Made by a program: the position numbers and the translations under genes. DNA of 64,000 bases, from contig NZ_BMRA01000010.1 of NCBI RefSeq assembly GCF_014648395.1, positions 124,001 through 188,000 of the forward strand, given 5' to 3'. Below are positions 34,958 through 44,257 of this stretch, in pieces (position 1 is the stretch's first letter; the number at the start of each line of letters is the position of its first letter). This DNA is from Micromonospora fulviviridis (GTDB taxonomy: Bacteria > Actinomycetota > Actinomycetes > Mycobacteriales > Micromonosporaceae). The notes under the pieces were generated by a model. It made no database searches, was not told where the DNA came from, and saw nothing but the letters and a program-made list of their open reading frames with translations.

Positions 34958-37464
34958 CCGTCCACGTCGTCAACCACACGCACTGGGACCGCGAGTGGTA
35001 CCGGCCGATGGAATCGTTCCGCGCCCGCCTCGCCGAGCTGGTCGCCCGGGTCTGCGACCAGCTCGACACCGGTGAGCTGCGCCGCTTCCACCTGGACGGG
35101 CAGACCGTCACCGCGCTCGACGCGCTCGCCGTCCGTCCCGACCTCGCCGAGCGGGTACGCGCCCACGCCGCCGGCGGCCGGCTCTGCGTCGGCCCCTGGC
35201 ACGTGCTCGCCGACAACCAGCTCGTCTCCGGCGAGAATCTGATCCGCAACCTGCTGACCGCCCGCCGGGTCGCCGCCGAGCTCGGCCTGCGACTGGCCGA
35301 CGTCGGCTACTGCCCGGACGCCTTCGGCCACCCCGCCGACCTGCCCCGGGTGCTCCGCGGCTTCGGCCTGGACACCGCGCTGGTCTGGCGGGGGGCACCG
35401 CCGCAGCGGAGCCGGTTCCGCTGGCGCTCCCCCGACGGCTCCGAGGTCCTCGCGGTCAACCAGGGCTACTACGAGCCGGAGGTGCTCTGGGAGGCGGCCT
35501 CCGCGGCCGACCGGCTCGCCACCTTCCGTGACAAGCAGGCCGGCCGGGACGCCGACGGGCCGTACCTGCTGCTCAACGGCGGCGACCACCTGGCGCCGCG
35601 CCCGCTGCCCGCCGGCCTGGGCGACGGCGCGGCCGTGGAGAGCACCCTCGCCGAGTACTTCGCCGCGGTCCGCGACGCCGTGCCGACCGAGGCGGTGGTC
35701 ACCGGCGAGCTGCGCCACCCCGGCGACTGGCTGACCTTCGTGCTCGCCGGCACCCTCTCCACCCGGCTGTATCTCAAGCAGGCCAACGCGGCCACCGAGA
35801 CGCTGCTGGAGTCCTGGGCCGAGCCGCTGACCGTCCGCGCCGGACGCGCCACCGCCACCGGCCTGCTCCGGCACGCCTGGGACCTGCTGCTCGCCAACGC
35901 TCCCCACGACTCCATCTGCGGCTGCTCGGTGGACGAGGTGCACCGGGAGAACGAGGTCCGCTTCGCCCGGGCACAGCAGGTGGGCGAGCACCTCGTCGAG
36001 CGGGCGCTGCTCGACCTCGGTCTGGACACCCGGCCGGCCGGCGACCCGGTCACCGACGCCGCCGCCGTGGTGGTGGTCAACCCGCACGCCGCGCCGGTCA
36101 CCGGACCGGTCACCGTGGACGTGCACACCGCTCCCGGGCACACCCTCGCCGGCCTGTACGACGCCACCGGCCACCCGGTGCCGTACGAGCTGCTGGAGAC
36201 CGAGTCGACCCCGCTGTTCTGCGCCGACCTGGACATCCTGCCCGACACCCGGGACACCGTCCGGCACCGGATCGCGTTCGTCGCCGACGCGCCGGCCGGC
36301 GGCTGGACCGGCTACACCGCCCCCGTCGCCCCGGGCGAGCCGGCCGTCGTGCCGGCCGGGTCGGCCGGGCGGAGCGTGACCCGGGACGGCTGGACCCTGA
36401 CCGTCGCCGGGGACGCCTCGTTCACCCTGGTCGACGCGGCCACCGGACGGAACCTGCCCGGGCTGGGCCGCCTCGTCGACGTGGGCGACGCGGGGGACAC
36501 CTACACCTACGACCCGCCACGGACCGACGAGGCGGTCGTACCCGTGCTGCGGGAGGCCCGCGTCCACGAGACGGACGTCGCCTCCCGGATCGTCGTCCGC
36601 GCCGACCTCGACATTCCGGCCGGCCTCACCGCCGACCGCGCCGCCCGCTCCACCGACCGCGTCGTGCTGCCGCTGACCATCACGGCCACCATCTGGGCCG
36701 GCGTGCCCGAGCTCGACTGGCGGCTGGAGTTCGACAACACCGCCGACGACCACCGGCTCCAGGCGCACTTCCCGACCGACGCCACGGCGACGACGTGGGT
36801 CGCCGACACCCACTTCAGCCTGCTCGAACGGCCCCTCAAGGCACCACTCGGGCCGCTGCCCGAGCAGCGGGGGTACGAGGCCGACGCCGGGGTGGCGCCG
36901 GTCCGGTCCCTGGCCACCCTGCCCGGGCTGGCCGTCCTCGCCCCCGGCCTGCCGGAGGTGCAGGGCATCGAGGGGGAGCGGCCGTCGCTCGCCGTCACCG
37001 TGCTCCGCGGGGTCGGCTGGCTCTCCCGACCGGACCTGCGAGCCCGGACGGCGGGCGCCGGCCCCCAGCTGCCCACCCCGGAGGCTCAGTGCCGGCGGCG
37101 GATCACCGCCGCCATCGGCCTGCGCCTCGACGCCGACGAGAGCTCGGTGACGGCCGCGGCGGCCCGGCGGCGAGCGCCGCTGCGCGCCTGGCAGCTGCGG
37201 CCGGGCGCGCCGGCGCCCGCGCCGGTCTCCGGGCTGCGGGTGGACGGGGCGCAGGTGTGCGCGTACAAGCCGGCCGAGGATGGCGACGGTGCGGTGCTGC
37301 GCCTGTCCAACCCCACCTCCGCCGAGGTGGTGGCCACGGTGTCCGGTGTCGACGGCGCCCTGGTCGAGTGTGACCTCGCGGAGCGGCCGACCGGGGCGAC
37401 GCCGATCGGGCACCGGGTGACCCTGGGCCCGTTCGCGACCCGCAGCTTCCGCGTCACCGGATGA
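34954..37464 (+). CDS. glycoside hydrolase family 38 (alpha-mannosidase-like)
   Basis: An 836-residue cytoplasmic enzyme. The zinc-binding start VNHTHWDREWYRP and the nucleophile Asp in GYCPDAFGHPADLPRVL (about residue 116) are intact; NAPHDSICGCSVDEVHRENEVRF is the conserved helical motif near 312-335. The large beta-sandwich C-terminal half completes the GH38 fold. No signal peptide is present, so it works on imported oligosaccharides. GH38 members cleave alpha-mannosides; an ManNAc-containing substrate would be new. It is the last gene of the chain, with a strong stem-loop behind it. Confidence 0.92.
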   Translation: MTVHVVNHTHWDREWYRPMESFRARLAELVARVCDQLDTGELRRFHLDGQTVTALDALAVRPDLAERVRAHAAGGRLCVGPWHVLADNQLVSGENLIRNLLTARRVAAELGLRLADVGYCPDAFGHPADLPRVLRGFGLDTALVWRGAPPQRSRFRWRSPDGSEVLAVNQGYYEPEVLWEAASAADRLATFRDKQAGRDADGPYLLLNGGDHLAPRPLPAGLGDGAAVESTLAEYFAAVRDAVPTEAVVTGELRHPGDWLTFVLAGTLSTRLYLKQANAATETLLESWAEPLTVRAGRATATGLLRHAWDLLLANAPHDSICGCSVDEVHRENEVRFARAQQVGEHLVERALLDLGLDTRPAGDPVTDAAAVVVVNPHAAPVTGPVTVDVHTAPGHTLAGLYDATGHPVPYELLETESTPLFCADLDILPDTRDTVRHRIAFVADAPAGGWTGYTAPVAPGEPAVVPAGSAGRSVTRDGWTLTVAGDASFTLVDAATGRNLPGLGRLVDVGDAGDTYTYDPPRTDEAVVPVLREARVHETDVASRIVVRADLDIPAGLTADRAARSTDRVVLPLTITATIWAGVPELDWRLEFDNTADDHRLQAHFPTDATATTWVADTHFSLLERPLKAPLGPLPEQRGYEADAGVAPVRSLATLPGLAVLAPGLPEVQGIEGERPSLAVTVLRGVGWLSRPDLRARTAGAGPQLPTPEAQCRRRITAAIGLRLDADESSVTAAAARRRAPLRAWQLRPGAPAPAPVSGLRVDGAQVCAYKPAEDGDGAVLRLSNPTSAEVVATVSGVDGALVECDLAERPTGATPIGHRVTLGPFATRSFRVTG

Positions 37465-37500
37465 CACCGGACGGGCGCCGGCATCGAGGTCGAGCGCGAG

Positions 37501-37532
37501 GGCCGGCGCCCGGCGGGTGCCGGGCGCCGGCC
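37501..37532. terminator. bidirectional stem-loop terminator
   Basis: GGCCGGCGCCCGGC (37501-37514) pairs perfectly with 37519-37532 around a GGGT loop. It lies between the convergent GH38 and fasciclin genes, closing both transcripts. Confidence 0.85.
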
Positions 37533-37539
37533 GCGCGCG

Positions 37540-38190
37540 TCAGGGCAGGTCGATCGGGCGCAGCACCCGGTCGACCGCGTGGGCGATCTGCTTGTTGCCC
37601 TTGTTGAGGTCGAAGCGCACGACCCGGGCGTCGCGGTCGCTGCTGTCGGCGTCGACCAGCCGCACCTGCCGGCCGTACCAGCAGCGCTTGACGTCCACCT
37701 CGACGGTCGCGCCCAGCGCGGTGGTCAGCTCCGCCCCGTCGGCCTTGAGCGCCGCCCTGCGGTCGATCGTGGCGCCCGGCACCACGTGGTACAGCAGCAC
37801 GTCCTCCACGGTGTCCGTGCCGAGGCCGGCGACGGCGTCGAACGCCGCCCGCTCGCCGGGGAGCGTGCGGGCGTGGGTGATGTCGCGGACCAGCTCCCGG
37901 AAGGCGTAGTCGTTCGGCACGAACGCGGTCAACGGGACCGAGCCGTCGGTGAGCACCTTCACCGGGGAGTCCGGCTTCGCCTGCAACACCGCCAGCACCG
38001 CCGCGGTGAGCACGTCGAAGTCCCGGGGGTTGCGGTCGAAGCCGCTGGTGTCGGCCGTGAGAACGGCGGCCAGCGAGCGAGTCCCGGACTGCGACGTGGC
38101 CGCCTGCGCGGGCACGGCGACGGCGGTGGTGGCCATGGCCGCAGCCGTGGCGCCCACCGCGACGCGGGCGGCGACGCGAGAGAAGTTCAT
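37540..38190 (-). CDS. secreted fasciclin-domain protein
   Basis: A 216-residue exported protein: signal peptide (AARVAVGATAAAMATTAVAVPAQA) and one fasciclin domain, with TDGSVPLTAFVPNDYAFRELV as the H1-like box and DVLLYHVVPGATIDRRAAL as the H2-like box. Fasciclin proteins mediate surface adhesion; the bacterial roles are mostly unknown. AAGGG precedes the ATG at 38190. A single cysteine is present in the mature part. Confidence 0.87.
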   Translation of the reverse strand: MNFSRVAARVAVGATAAAMATTAVAVPAQAATSQSGTRSLAAVLTADTSGFDRNPRDFDVLTAAVLAVLQAKPDSPVKVLTDGSVPLTAFVPNDYAFRELVRDITHARTLPGERAAFDAVAGLGTDTVEDVLLYHVVPGATIDRRAALKADGAELTTALGATVEVDVKRCWYGRQVRLVDADSSDRDARVVRFDLNKGNKQIAHAVDRVLRPIDLP

Positions 38191-38392
38191 GGGTAAGCCC
38201 TTCGTCGATGGACCCAAGCGGTGACTGTCGTCACGACCCTTGTTCGGCCCGAACGTCTCCGGTGGATGCACCCGATGCCACGGATCGTCATCCCCGCCCG
38301 GCACGTTCCCGGTCGGTCGATCATTGTCGGCTGCCGGGCCGCTGCCGTACGCTCGTGCTCGGCCCGCCCTCACGGTCCTGTGAGGAGCAGTC

Positions 38393-39646
38393 ATGCCCTT
38401 GAACCGCCTGCTGACCTTGGGGGTCGGCGTCTGCGCGGTGGTCACGTTCACCCTGCCGGCCGCCTCCGCGACGGCTGCCCCGTCCACCCACCGCACCGGC
38501 GGCAGCCTGGTGCTCGTCGGCGGCGCGCTCGCCGACGACAACAGCGAGATCTACGGCGACATCGTCCGGCTGGCCGGTGGCCCCGGAAAGGCCCGGATCG
38601 GCATCTTCACCGCCGCCGCCCCGGTGCCCTCCGAGGACCCCGACGCCGGCACCCCCGACTGCAACAACAGCGTCTGCAACGGCGACTACTACGCGGACCT
38701 GTTCCGGACGTACGGCGTGGCCGACGCCCAGTGGATCCCGATCGACCTGGACCATCCGACCGCGGCCGACGACCCGGCCGTGGTCCGGCAGATCGAGTCG
38801 ATGAGCGGGTTCTTCTTCGGTGGTGGTGACCAGTACCGCTACGTCACCACCATGACGAGGGGCGCGTCGCAGCGCGACAGCGCGGCGCTGGCCGCCGTCC
38901 GGCGCAAGCTGCGGCACGGGGCGGTGGTCGCCGGCACCAGCGCCGGAGCCCAGATCATGGCCGGTCGGGACATGATCACCGGCGGGTCGACCGAGCCGGG
39001 CCTGCGGGACGGCGCGAAGCCCGGCTACTTCGACGACCCGGACACGCTCGGCTACCTGCCGCACGGCGGGTTCGGGTTCTTCACGGCCGGCCTGGTGGAC
39101 ACCCACTTCTCCCGCCGGGGCCGCGAGGCGCGCTCCATCCGGCTCGCCTCGGACACCCACCACCCACGGGTCTTCGGGCTGGACGAGAACACCGCCCTGG
39201 AGGTGACGGGCGTCGGCGGGCACGGCCCGGCGCTGCGGGTGCTCGGGCAGCGCGGTGTCAGCGTGCTCGACCTGCGCCGCGCCCGGGTGACCGACCACGG
39301 CGGGGTGTGGGGCATCGAGGGCGTGCGGTGGAGCCGGCTCACCGCGGGGGACGCGTACCGGGCCGCCGGGTGGCGGACCGTGGTGGGCGCGGGCAAGCCG
39401 CCGGTCACCCCGGCGGAGGGTCCGTGTGCCGTCGCGCCGTCCACGGACGTCTTCTACGACTACGCCATGGTCGAACTGGTCGAGGGGCTGGCCGCCCAGG
39501 CCGGTTGCGCGTCCGTCGGCGGCACGTCGTACGAGAAGGACCCGCAGTGGGAGGCCCACCTGACGCGCGGCCACGGCTTCGCGGCGTACCGGGGCGCGAC
39601 GGCGACCACGTTCACCGACGTGGTGATCGGCATCGCGCCGGCGTGA
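38393..39646 (+). CDS. secreted S51 peptidase, cyanophycinase-like
   Basis: A 417-residue exported protein. A signal peptide runs to about residue 28. The S51 fold follows: GGSLVLVGGALADDNSEIY, IGIFTAAAPVP, SGFFFGGGDQYRYV and the nucleophile in VVAGTSAGAQIM (Ser near 185), then GFGFFTAGLVDTHFSRRGREAR. This is the layout of cyanophycinase, which cuts cyanophycin into beta-Asp-Arg. About 100 extra residues at the C-terminus with paired cysteines are not part of the core. AGGAG lies 6 bases before the ATG. It has no RpiR-type site upstream that I can see. Confidence 0.87.
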   Translation: MPLNRLLTLGVGVCAVVTFTLPAASATAAPSTHRTGGSLVLVGGALADDNSEIYGDIVRLAGGPGKARIGIFTAAAPVPSEDPDAGTPDCNNSVCNGDYYADLFRTYGVADAQWIPIDLDHPTAADDPAVVRQIESMSGFFFGGGDQYRYVTTMTRGASQRDSAALAAVRRKLRHGAVVAGTSAGAQIMAGRDMITGGSTEPGLRDGAKPGYFDDPDTLGYLPHGGFGFFTAGLVDTHFSRRGREARSIRLASDTHHPRVFGLDENTALEVTGVGGHGPALRVLGQRGVSVLDLRRARVTDHGGVWGIEGVRWSRLTAGDAYRAAGWRTVVGAGKPPVTPAEGPCAVAPSTDVFYDYAMVELVEGLAAQAGCASVGGTSYEKDPQWEAHLTRGHGFAAYRGATATTFTDVVIGIAPA

Positions 39647-39758
39647 CCCGGTAGGCACCCGCCGTCCTGACCGGCGGTGCGCTCCCGCCCCCGTGGCGGC
39701 AGCGCACCGCCGGTCGGTGTCGTCCCGGCCCGGACCATCGGCAGCCGGTCGCGGCGCT

Positions 39759-39811
39759 GTAACAGAGGTTACGTATTGAGTGTTGTGATAGCTGGATGTA
39801 ACTTCTGTTTC
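39759..39811 (+). promoter_or_regulatory. two RpiR-type operator sites before the second S51 gene
   Basis: GTAACAGAGGTTAC at 39759-39772 is a perfect GTAAC-N4-GTTAC palindrome. GTAACTTCTGTTTC at 39798-39811 is a degenerate copy. The same motif recurs before the transporter genes at 42282-42295. Confidence 0.75.
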
Positions 39812-39839
39812 ATTGATCCGTGGCCCCTTGGAGGTGCCC

Positions 39840-41264
39840 ATGTTCCCTGCCCGCAACCCCCGCCGCGTCGCCCTGGTGGCGGCCGCCGCCGCGCTCCTCA
39901 CCATCGCCCCGATCGGGGCCACCGCCGCGCACGCACAGGTCACCAGGGTCCGCCAGGGCAGCGCCACCGACGTGAGCCGGGCGGCCTGGTCCGGCCCGGC
40001 GTACACGATGAACGGCTCGGGCGGGATCGTCACCGCGACCATGAGCAGGGCGGTCGACGCCATCCGCGGCGGCACCGGGGCGATCGACGTGGTGGTCGTC
40101 GCCGGTTCCGGGTCGGGGACCCCGGAGTGCGACGTCATCACCGGACTGGCCGGGATCAACTCCTGCACCACCCTCACCCTGACCGCCGCCCGCGACGGCA
40201 ACGACAGCCAGGTCAACACCGACATCCGCAACGCCGAGTTCGTCTACTTCGCCGGCGGCGACCAGTGCAACTACGTGGCCTGGAAGGGCACCGCGCTGGA
40301 GGCGTCGGTGGAGTCGGTGGTCGCCAAGGGCGGCGGGGTCGGCGGCGGCAGCGCCGGTCACCACGTCAACAGCGACATCGTCTACGACGCCTGCGCCGCG
40401 AGCGCCACCTCGTCGACCGCGCTGGCCAACCCGTACGACCGGTCCCTGACCTTCACCACCGGCATGTTCCGCTGGCCGAACTACGCCAACACCGTCAACG
40501 ACTCCCACTTCGTCACCCGCGACCGGATGGGCCGGACCATGGCGTTCGTCGCCCGAGCCGTGAAGGACGGGCTGGCGAGCGGTGGCAAGGCGTGGGGCGT
40601 CGGGGTCGAGGAGGGCGCCTCGCTCTACATCGACCGCAACGGTCTGGCCACGTTGAGCGGTCCCAGCGCGTACGTGGTGCTCGGCGACCACCAGCCCGAG
40701 GTCGCCGTCTCCGGACAGCCGCTGACCTACACCAACTTCAAGATCTGGAAGCTGAGCGGCGGCCAGACGTACGACTTCGCCAACCGTCCCACCTGCGGCT
40801 ACTACCTCAAGAGCGTGCGGGCCGGGGTGCCCGACGGCAGCCTCTACAGCGGCACGCCGGTCACCGACTGCTCCGCCCCGCCGCCCTCCGGCGGGTCCAG
40901 CTACGTCGAGGTGGAGCCGAACGACTCGCGCACCGCGGCCAACGACATCGCCGCGCTGACGTACCCGGCCACGGTCACCGGCGACATGAAGAGCGGCACC
41001 GACCGGGACTACTTCGCGCTGACCCTCGCCGGCGGGCAGACGCTCACCGCCACCTGCGCGATCCCGACCGCGTACGATGCCGACCTCTACCTGCTGAGCT
41101 CGACCGGAAGCACGCTGACCCGGTCGGTCAACGACGGCGCCGGCGCGGACGAGTCGATCACCCTGACCCGGACCGCGTCCGGCTCGGCGACCTACTACCT
41201 CGACCTGGAGGCGTACTCCGGCTCCGGCACCGCGGACTACTCCTGCGCACTCACCCGGTCCTGA
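39840..41264 (+). CDS. secreted S51-like peptidase with C-terminal PPC domain
   Basis: A 474-residue exported protein. The signal peptide ends near residue 33. The S51-like part shows VYFAGGDQCNYVAWKGTALE and GGGVGGGSAGHHVNSD, where Ser replaces the GTSAGA context of the neighbouring enzyme by GGSAGH; the serine itself is kept. After a Pro/Gly linker at about 352-360, a bacterial pre-peptidase C-terminal (PPC) domain follows (YVEVEPNDSRTAANDI to the end). Four cysteines lie in the core. GGAGG is 5 bases before ATG 39840. RpiR-type sites lie just upstream. Confidence 0.85.
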   Translation: MFPARNPRRVALVAAAAALLTIAPIGATAAHAQVTRVRQGSATDVSRAAWSGPAYTMNGSGGIVTATMSRAVDAIRGGTGAIDVVVVAGSGSGTPECDVITGLAGINSCTTLTLTAARDGNDSQVNTDIRNAEFVYFAGGDQCNYVAWKGTALEASVESVVAKGGGVGGGSAGHHVNSDIVYDACAASATSSTALANPYDRSLTFTTGMFRWPNYANTVNDSHFVTRDRMGRTMAFVARAVKDGLASGGKAWGVGVEEGASLYIDRNGLATLSGPSAYVVLGDHQPEVAVSGQPLTYTNFKIWKLSGGQTYDFANRPTCGYYLKSVRAGVPDGSLYSGTPVTDCSAPPPSGGSSYVEVEPNDSRTAANDIAALTYPATVTGDMKSGTDRDYFALTLAGGQTLTATCAIPTAYDADLYLLSSTGSTLTRSVNDGAGADESITLTRTASGSATYYLDLEAYSGSGTADYSCALTRS

Positions 41265-41359
41265 CCCGGCACCCCCCCAGGGTCCGCGGGGCGGGGTGCC
41301 GCCCGCCCCGCGGACCCGCCGTCCCCGACGCCCCGACCGAGGGCCGTTAGGCTCGGCGC

Positions 41360-42244
41360 GTGCCGAACCCCGAACCTGTCGACGAACCCCACGGCGTGGG
41401 AGTCGCCGCGCTGATCCGCCAGCGGCTGGGCGAGTGCAGCCCGGCCGAGCGCCGGGTCGCCCGCGCCCTGCTCGCCTCCTATCCGTCCGCCGGGCTGGGC
41501 ACGGTCGCCGCGCTGGCCGAGCGGGCCGAGGTGAGCGCTCCGACGGTGTTGCGCTTCCTGTCCCGGCTCGGGTTCGGCGGCTACCCGGAGTTCCAGCGGG
41601 CGCTGCGCGAGGAGTTGGCCGAGCGGGAGACCTCGCCGCTGACGGCGTACCGGGCGACCGAGCGCACCGGCGTGCCGCCGGAGGGTGCGCTGCCCCGGGC
41701 CGCCGCGACCCTGCCCGAGGCGGTCGCCGGGACGCTCGCCGAGCTGCCGCAGGGTGAACTGGACGCCGCCGTGCGTCTCTTCGCCGACCAGCAGCTGCGG
41801 GTCACCGCGGCCGGCGGTCGCTTCTCCACGCTGCTCGCCCACTACCTGGTGCTGCACCTCATGCAGGTGCGGGGCAACAGCCGGCTGCTGCCGGCCGGCC
41901 CGGTGGAGCGCACCGACATGCTGGTCGACGTGGGCCGACGCGACCTCGTCGTGCTCTTCGACTTCCGCCGTTACGAGGAGGCGACCCTCGCGCTGGCTCG
42001 CAACGTCACCGCGCGGGGCGCCAAGGTGGTGCTCTTCACCGACCGGTGGCTGTCCCCGGTGGCCGGCCTGGCCGAGGTGGTGCTGCCCAGCCGGGTCGAG
42101 TCCCCCTCGCCGTACGACAGCTTCACGCCCACGTTGGCGCTGGTGGAGACGCTGGTCGCGGCGTTGATCGACCGGCTCGGTCCGGTGGCCGGCGCCCGGC
42201 TCAAGGCCATGGAGGCGGCCCAGCAGGCCCTCGGCGAGGGCTGA
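41360..42244 (+). CDS. MurR/RpiR family transcriptional regulator
   Basis: A 294-residue regulator. The N-terminal RpiR helix-turn-helix (GECSPAERRVARALLASYPSAGLGTVAALAERAEVSAPTVLRFLSRLGFGGYPEFQRALREEL) is followed by a SIS domain at about 125-280 (VTAAGGRFSTLLAHYLVLHLMQVRGN; LVVLFDFRRYEEATL). SIS domains normally bind sugar phosphates, yet the neighbours handle peptides and amino acids. TAGGCT 6 bases before the GTG suggests a leaderless message. It is the likely ligand of the GTAAC-N4-GTTAC sites on both sides. Confidence 0.9.
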   Translation: MPNPEPVDEPHGVGVAALIRQRLGECSPAERRVARALLASYPSAGLGTVAALAERAEVSAPTVLRFLSRLGFGGYPEFQRALREELAERETSPLTAYRATERTGVPPEGALPRAAATLPEAVAGTLAELPQGELDAAVRLFADQQLRVTAAGGRFSTLLAHYLVLHLMQVRGNSRLLPAGPVERTDMLVDVGRRDLVVLFDFRRYEEATLALARNVTARGAKVVLFTDRWLSPVAGLAEVVLPSRVESPSPYDSFTPTLALVETLVAALIDRLGPVAGARLKAMEAAQQALGEG

Positions 42245-42252
42245 CGACGACG

Positions 42253-42295
42253 TTACAGAAAATTGTAATCTCGCCGAGATCGTAACGTGGGTTAC
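42253..42295 (+). promoter_or_regulatory. two RpiR-type operator sites before the amino-acid transporter operon
   Basis: TTACA-N6-TGTAA at 42253-42268 and GTAACGTGGGTTAC at 42282-42295. The second is the same GTAAC-N4-GTTAC palindrome as at 39759. Both lie between the rpiR stop and the binding-protein start. Confidence 0.75.
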
Positions 42296-42338
42296 AGTCC
42301 GGGGGCTGGTTGACACCTGGCCCCCGGAAGGACACCCC

Positions 42339-43286
42339 ATGCGCATCCGCCAGTTCGCCCTGGTCGGCGCGACCACGGCCCTGCTCGCCGCCACCGCCGC
42401 CTGCGGCGGCTCCACCACCTCCGCCGGCACCTCCGGCGACCAGATCAAGCCCGTCTCCGTCACCATCGAGGGCGTCGGCGCGGTCGACACCGACGACAAG
42501 CTCGCGAAGAAGGTCCCCGCCGAGGTGCGCGACCGGGGCAGCCTCACCGTCGCCACCAACGCCCCCTACCAGCCGTTCATCGACTTCAAGGTCGAGGGCA
42601 AGACCGACGAGTTCAAGGGGCTGGACTACGACCTGTTCCAGGCCGCCTCGGCCCGGCTCGGGCTGAAGGCGACCTTCTCCCAGCAGCCCTTCGACGGTCT
42701 GGTCCCCGGCCTCCAGGCCGGCAAGTACGACGCCATCGCCGGCGGCATCACCGACAAGAAGGAGCGCCAGCAGGTGGCCACCTTCGTCGACTACTCCGCC
42801 TCCGGCACCGGGTTCCTGGTGGCCACCGGCAACCCGCTCGCCGTCAAGAGCGTCGCCGACCTGTGCGGCCGCAAGGTCGCCGTGCAGAAGGCCAGCAACC
42901 AGGCGAAGAACCTCACCGCGTACGCCAAGGAGAGCTGCGGCGGCAAGCCCGTCGAGGTCAAGGAGTACCCGGAGAATCCGCAGGCCGTGCAGGCGCTGAT
43001 CGCCGGCAACGTCGACGCGGTCGCCGCCACCAAGGTCAACCTGGTGGACACCGCCGCCTCGCTGCGCGGCAAGGCCGAGCTGGTCGACGACCCGTCGGCG
43101 CCCAACGGCTGGCTGGCCAGCCCGAACGGGTTCGGTTTCCTCAAGGCCAACAAGGAACTGGCCGGGGCGTACCAGGCCGCCGTGCAGTCGCTCATCGACG
43201 ACGGTACCTACGACAAGATCCTCGCCCGGTGGAAGCAGACCCCGATCGCGGTCAAGCAGGCCACCATCGACCAGGCCATCGACTGA
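42339..43286 (+). CDS. polar amino-acid ABC transporter substrate-binding lipoprotein
   Basis: A 315-residue lipoprotein with lipobox ATAAC (Cys24 region) and a family 3 solute-binding fold: [38 protein letters not shown], then [44 protein letters not shown]. An ordinary family start ([10 protein letters not shown]) is intact, with the Arg/Asp ligand motif less clear. It is the first gene of a four-gene transport and hydrolysis operon, with RpiR-type sites before it. Confidence 0.9.
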   Translation: MRIRQFALVGATTALLAATAACGGSTTSAGTSGDQIKPVSVTIEGVGAVDTDDKLAKKVPAEVRDRGSLTVATNAPYQPFIDFKVEGKTDEFKGLDYDLFQAASARLGLKATFSQQPFDGLVPGLQAGKYDAIAGGITDKKERQQVATFVDYSASGTGFLVATGNPLAVKSVADLCGRKVAVQKASNQAKNLTAYAKESCGGKPVEVKEYPENPQAVQALIAGNVDAVAATKVNLVDTAASLRGKAELVDDPSAPNGWLASPNGFGFLKANKELAGAYQAAVQSLIDDGTYDKILARWKQTPIAVKQATIDQAID

Positions 43287-43314
43287 CCCCGGCGGACCAC
43301 CACCCCTGATCCGC

Positions 43315-43369
43315 GGTCGCCGGGCGCCCTCCACTTCCGTGAGGGCGGGCCCGGAGGCGCCCGGCGACC
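43315..43369 (+). other. long stem-loop between binding-protein and permease genes
   Basis: GGTCGCCGGGCGCC (43315-43328) pairs perfectly with 43356-43369 and the stem extends by CTCC/GGAG with one bulge. It could raise the ratio of binding protein to permease by partial termination or message protection. Confidence 0.65.
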
Positions 43370-43402
43370 GCCGCCATCTTCCTCCGCAGGAGGCACCGCA
43401 GA

Positions 43403-44257
43403 ATGACCACCGACACCACCGCGGTACGCGTCGTTCCCGTCCGCCACTACGGGCGCTGGCTGACCGCGCTGATCGTGTTCGGGCTGGCCGCCCTGTTCCT
43501 CCGGGCGCTGTTCACGAGCCCCAACCTCGAACCCGGCACCATCACCCACTACCTGTTCAAGGACTACGTCCTCGACGGCGTGGTCACCACCCTCTGGCTG
43601 ACCCTGCTGGCCATGCTGCTCGGCACCGCCGGTGGCATCGTGCTCGCCGTCATGCGGCTGTCGGAGAACCCCGTGCTCCGCGGCGTCTCGTGGACGTTCA
43701 TCTGGGTCTTCCGGGGCACCCCGCTGCTGGTCCAGATCATCTTCTTCGGCTTCCTCGGCGCGCTCTTCCCCCGGATCACCCTGACCGTGCCGTTCACCGG
43801 CACCGTCCTTTTCGACCGGCCCACCAGCGTGGTGGTCACAGGAACCGTCGCCGCCGTACTCGCCCTGTCGCTCAACGAGATGGCGTACGCCGCCGAGGTG
43901 ATCCGCGGCGGCATCCTCGCCGTGGACGGCGGACAGACCGAGGCCGCCGCCGCGCTCGGCATGAGCCCCACGCTCACCCTGCGCCGGGTGGTGCTGCCCC
44001 AGGCCATGCGGGTGATCATCCCGCCGATGGGCAACGAGACCATCACCATGCTCAAGTCGACCGCCCTGGTGTCGATCATCGCCGGGCGCGACCTCATGAC
44101 CGCCGTGCAGACCGTCTACCAGAACAACTACAAGGTGATCCCGCTGCTCGTGGTGGCGGCGATCTGGTACCTCGCCCTGGTCAGCCTGCTCTCGGCCGGC
44201 CAGTGGCTGATCGAGCGGCGCTTCGGGCGCGGCTTCACCCGGGGAGGCGTGCGATGA
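43403..44257 (+). CDS. amino-acid ABC transporter permease (HisM/GlnP type)
   Basis: A 284-residue membrane protein. It has an N-terminal helix, a large outside loop, then the HisM-type core with [31 protein letters not shown] and the EAA loop [33 protein letters not shown] near 195-225. GGAGG lies about 10 bases before the ATG. It forms the pore, probably as a homodimer, since no second permease gene is present. Confidence 0.9.
   Translation: MTTDTTAVRVVPVRHYGRWLTALIVFGLAALFLRALFTSPNLEPGTITHYLFKDYVLDGVVTTLWLTLLAMLLGTAGGIVLAVMRLSENPVLRGVSWTFIWVFRGTPLLVQIIFFGFLGALFPRITLTVPFTGTVLFDRPTSVVVTGTVAAVLALSLNEMAYAAEVIRGGILAVDGGQTEAAAALGMSPTLTLRRVVLPQAMRVIIPPMGNETITMLKSTALVSIIAGRDLMTAVQTVYQNNYKVIPLLVVAAIWYLALVSLLSAGQWLIERRFGRGFTRGGVR

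Noticed and set aside
34726-37467. A 913-codon antisense frame opposite nanE and GH38
   Set aside because: Same reason: low-complexity composition and no motifs, whereas the plus strand encodes intact GH38 and NanE.
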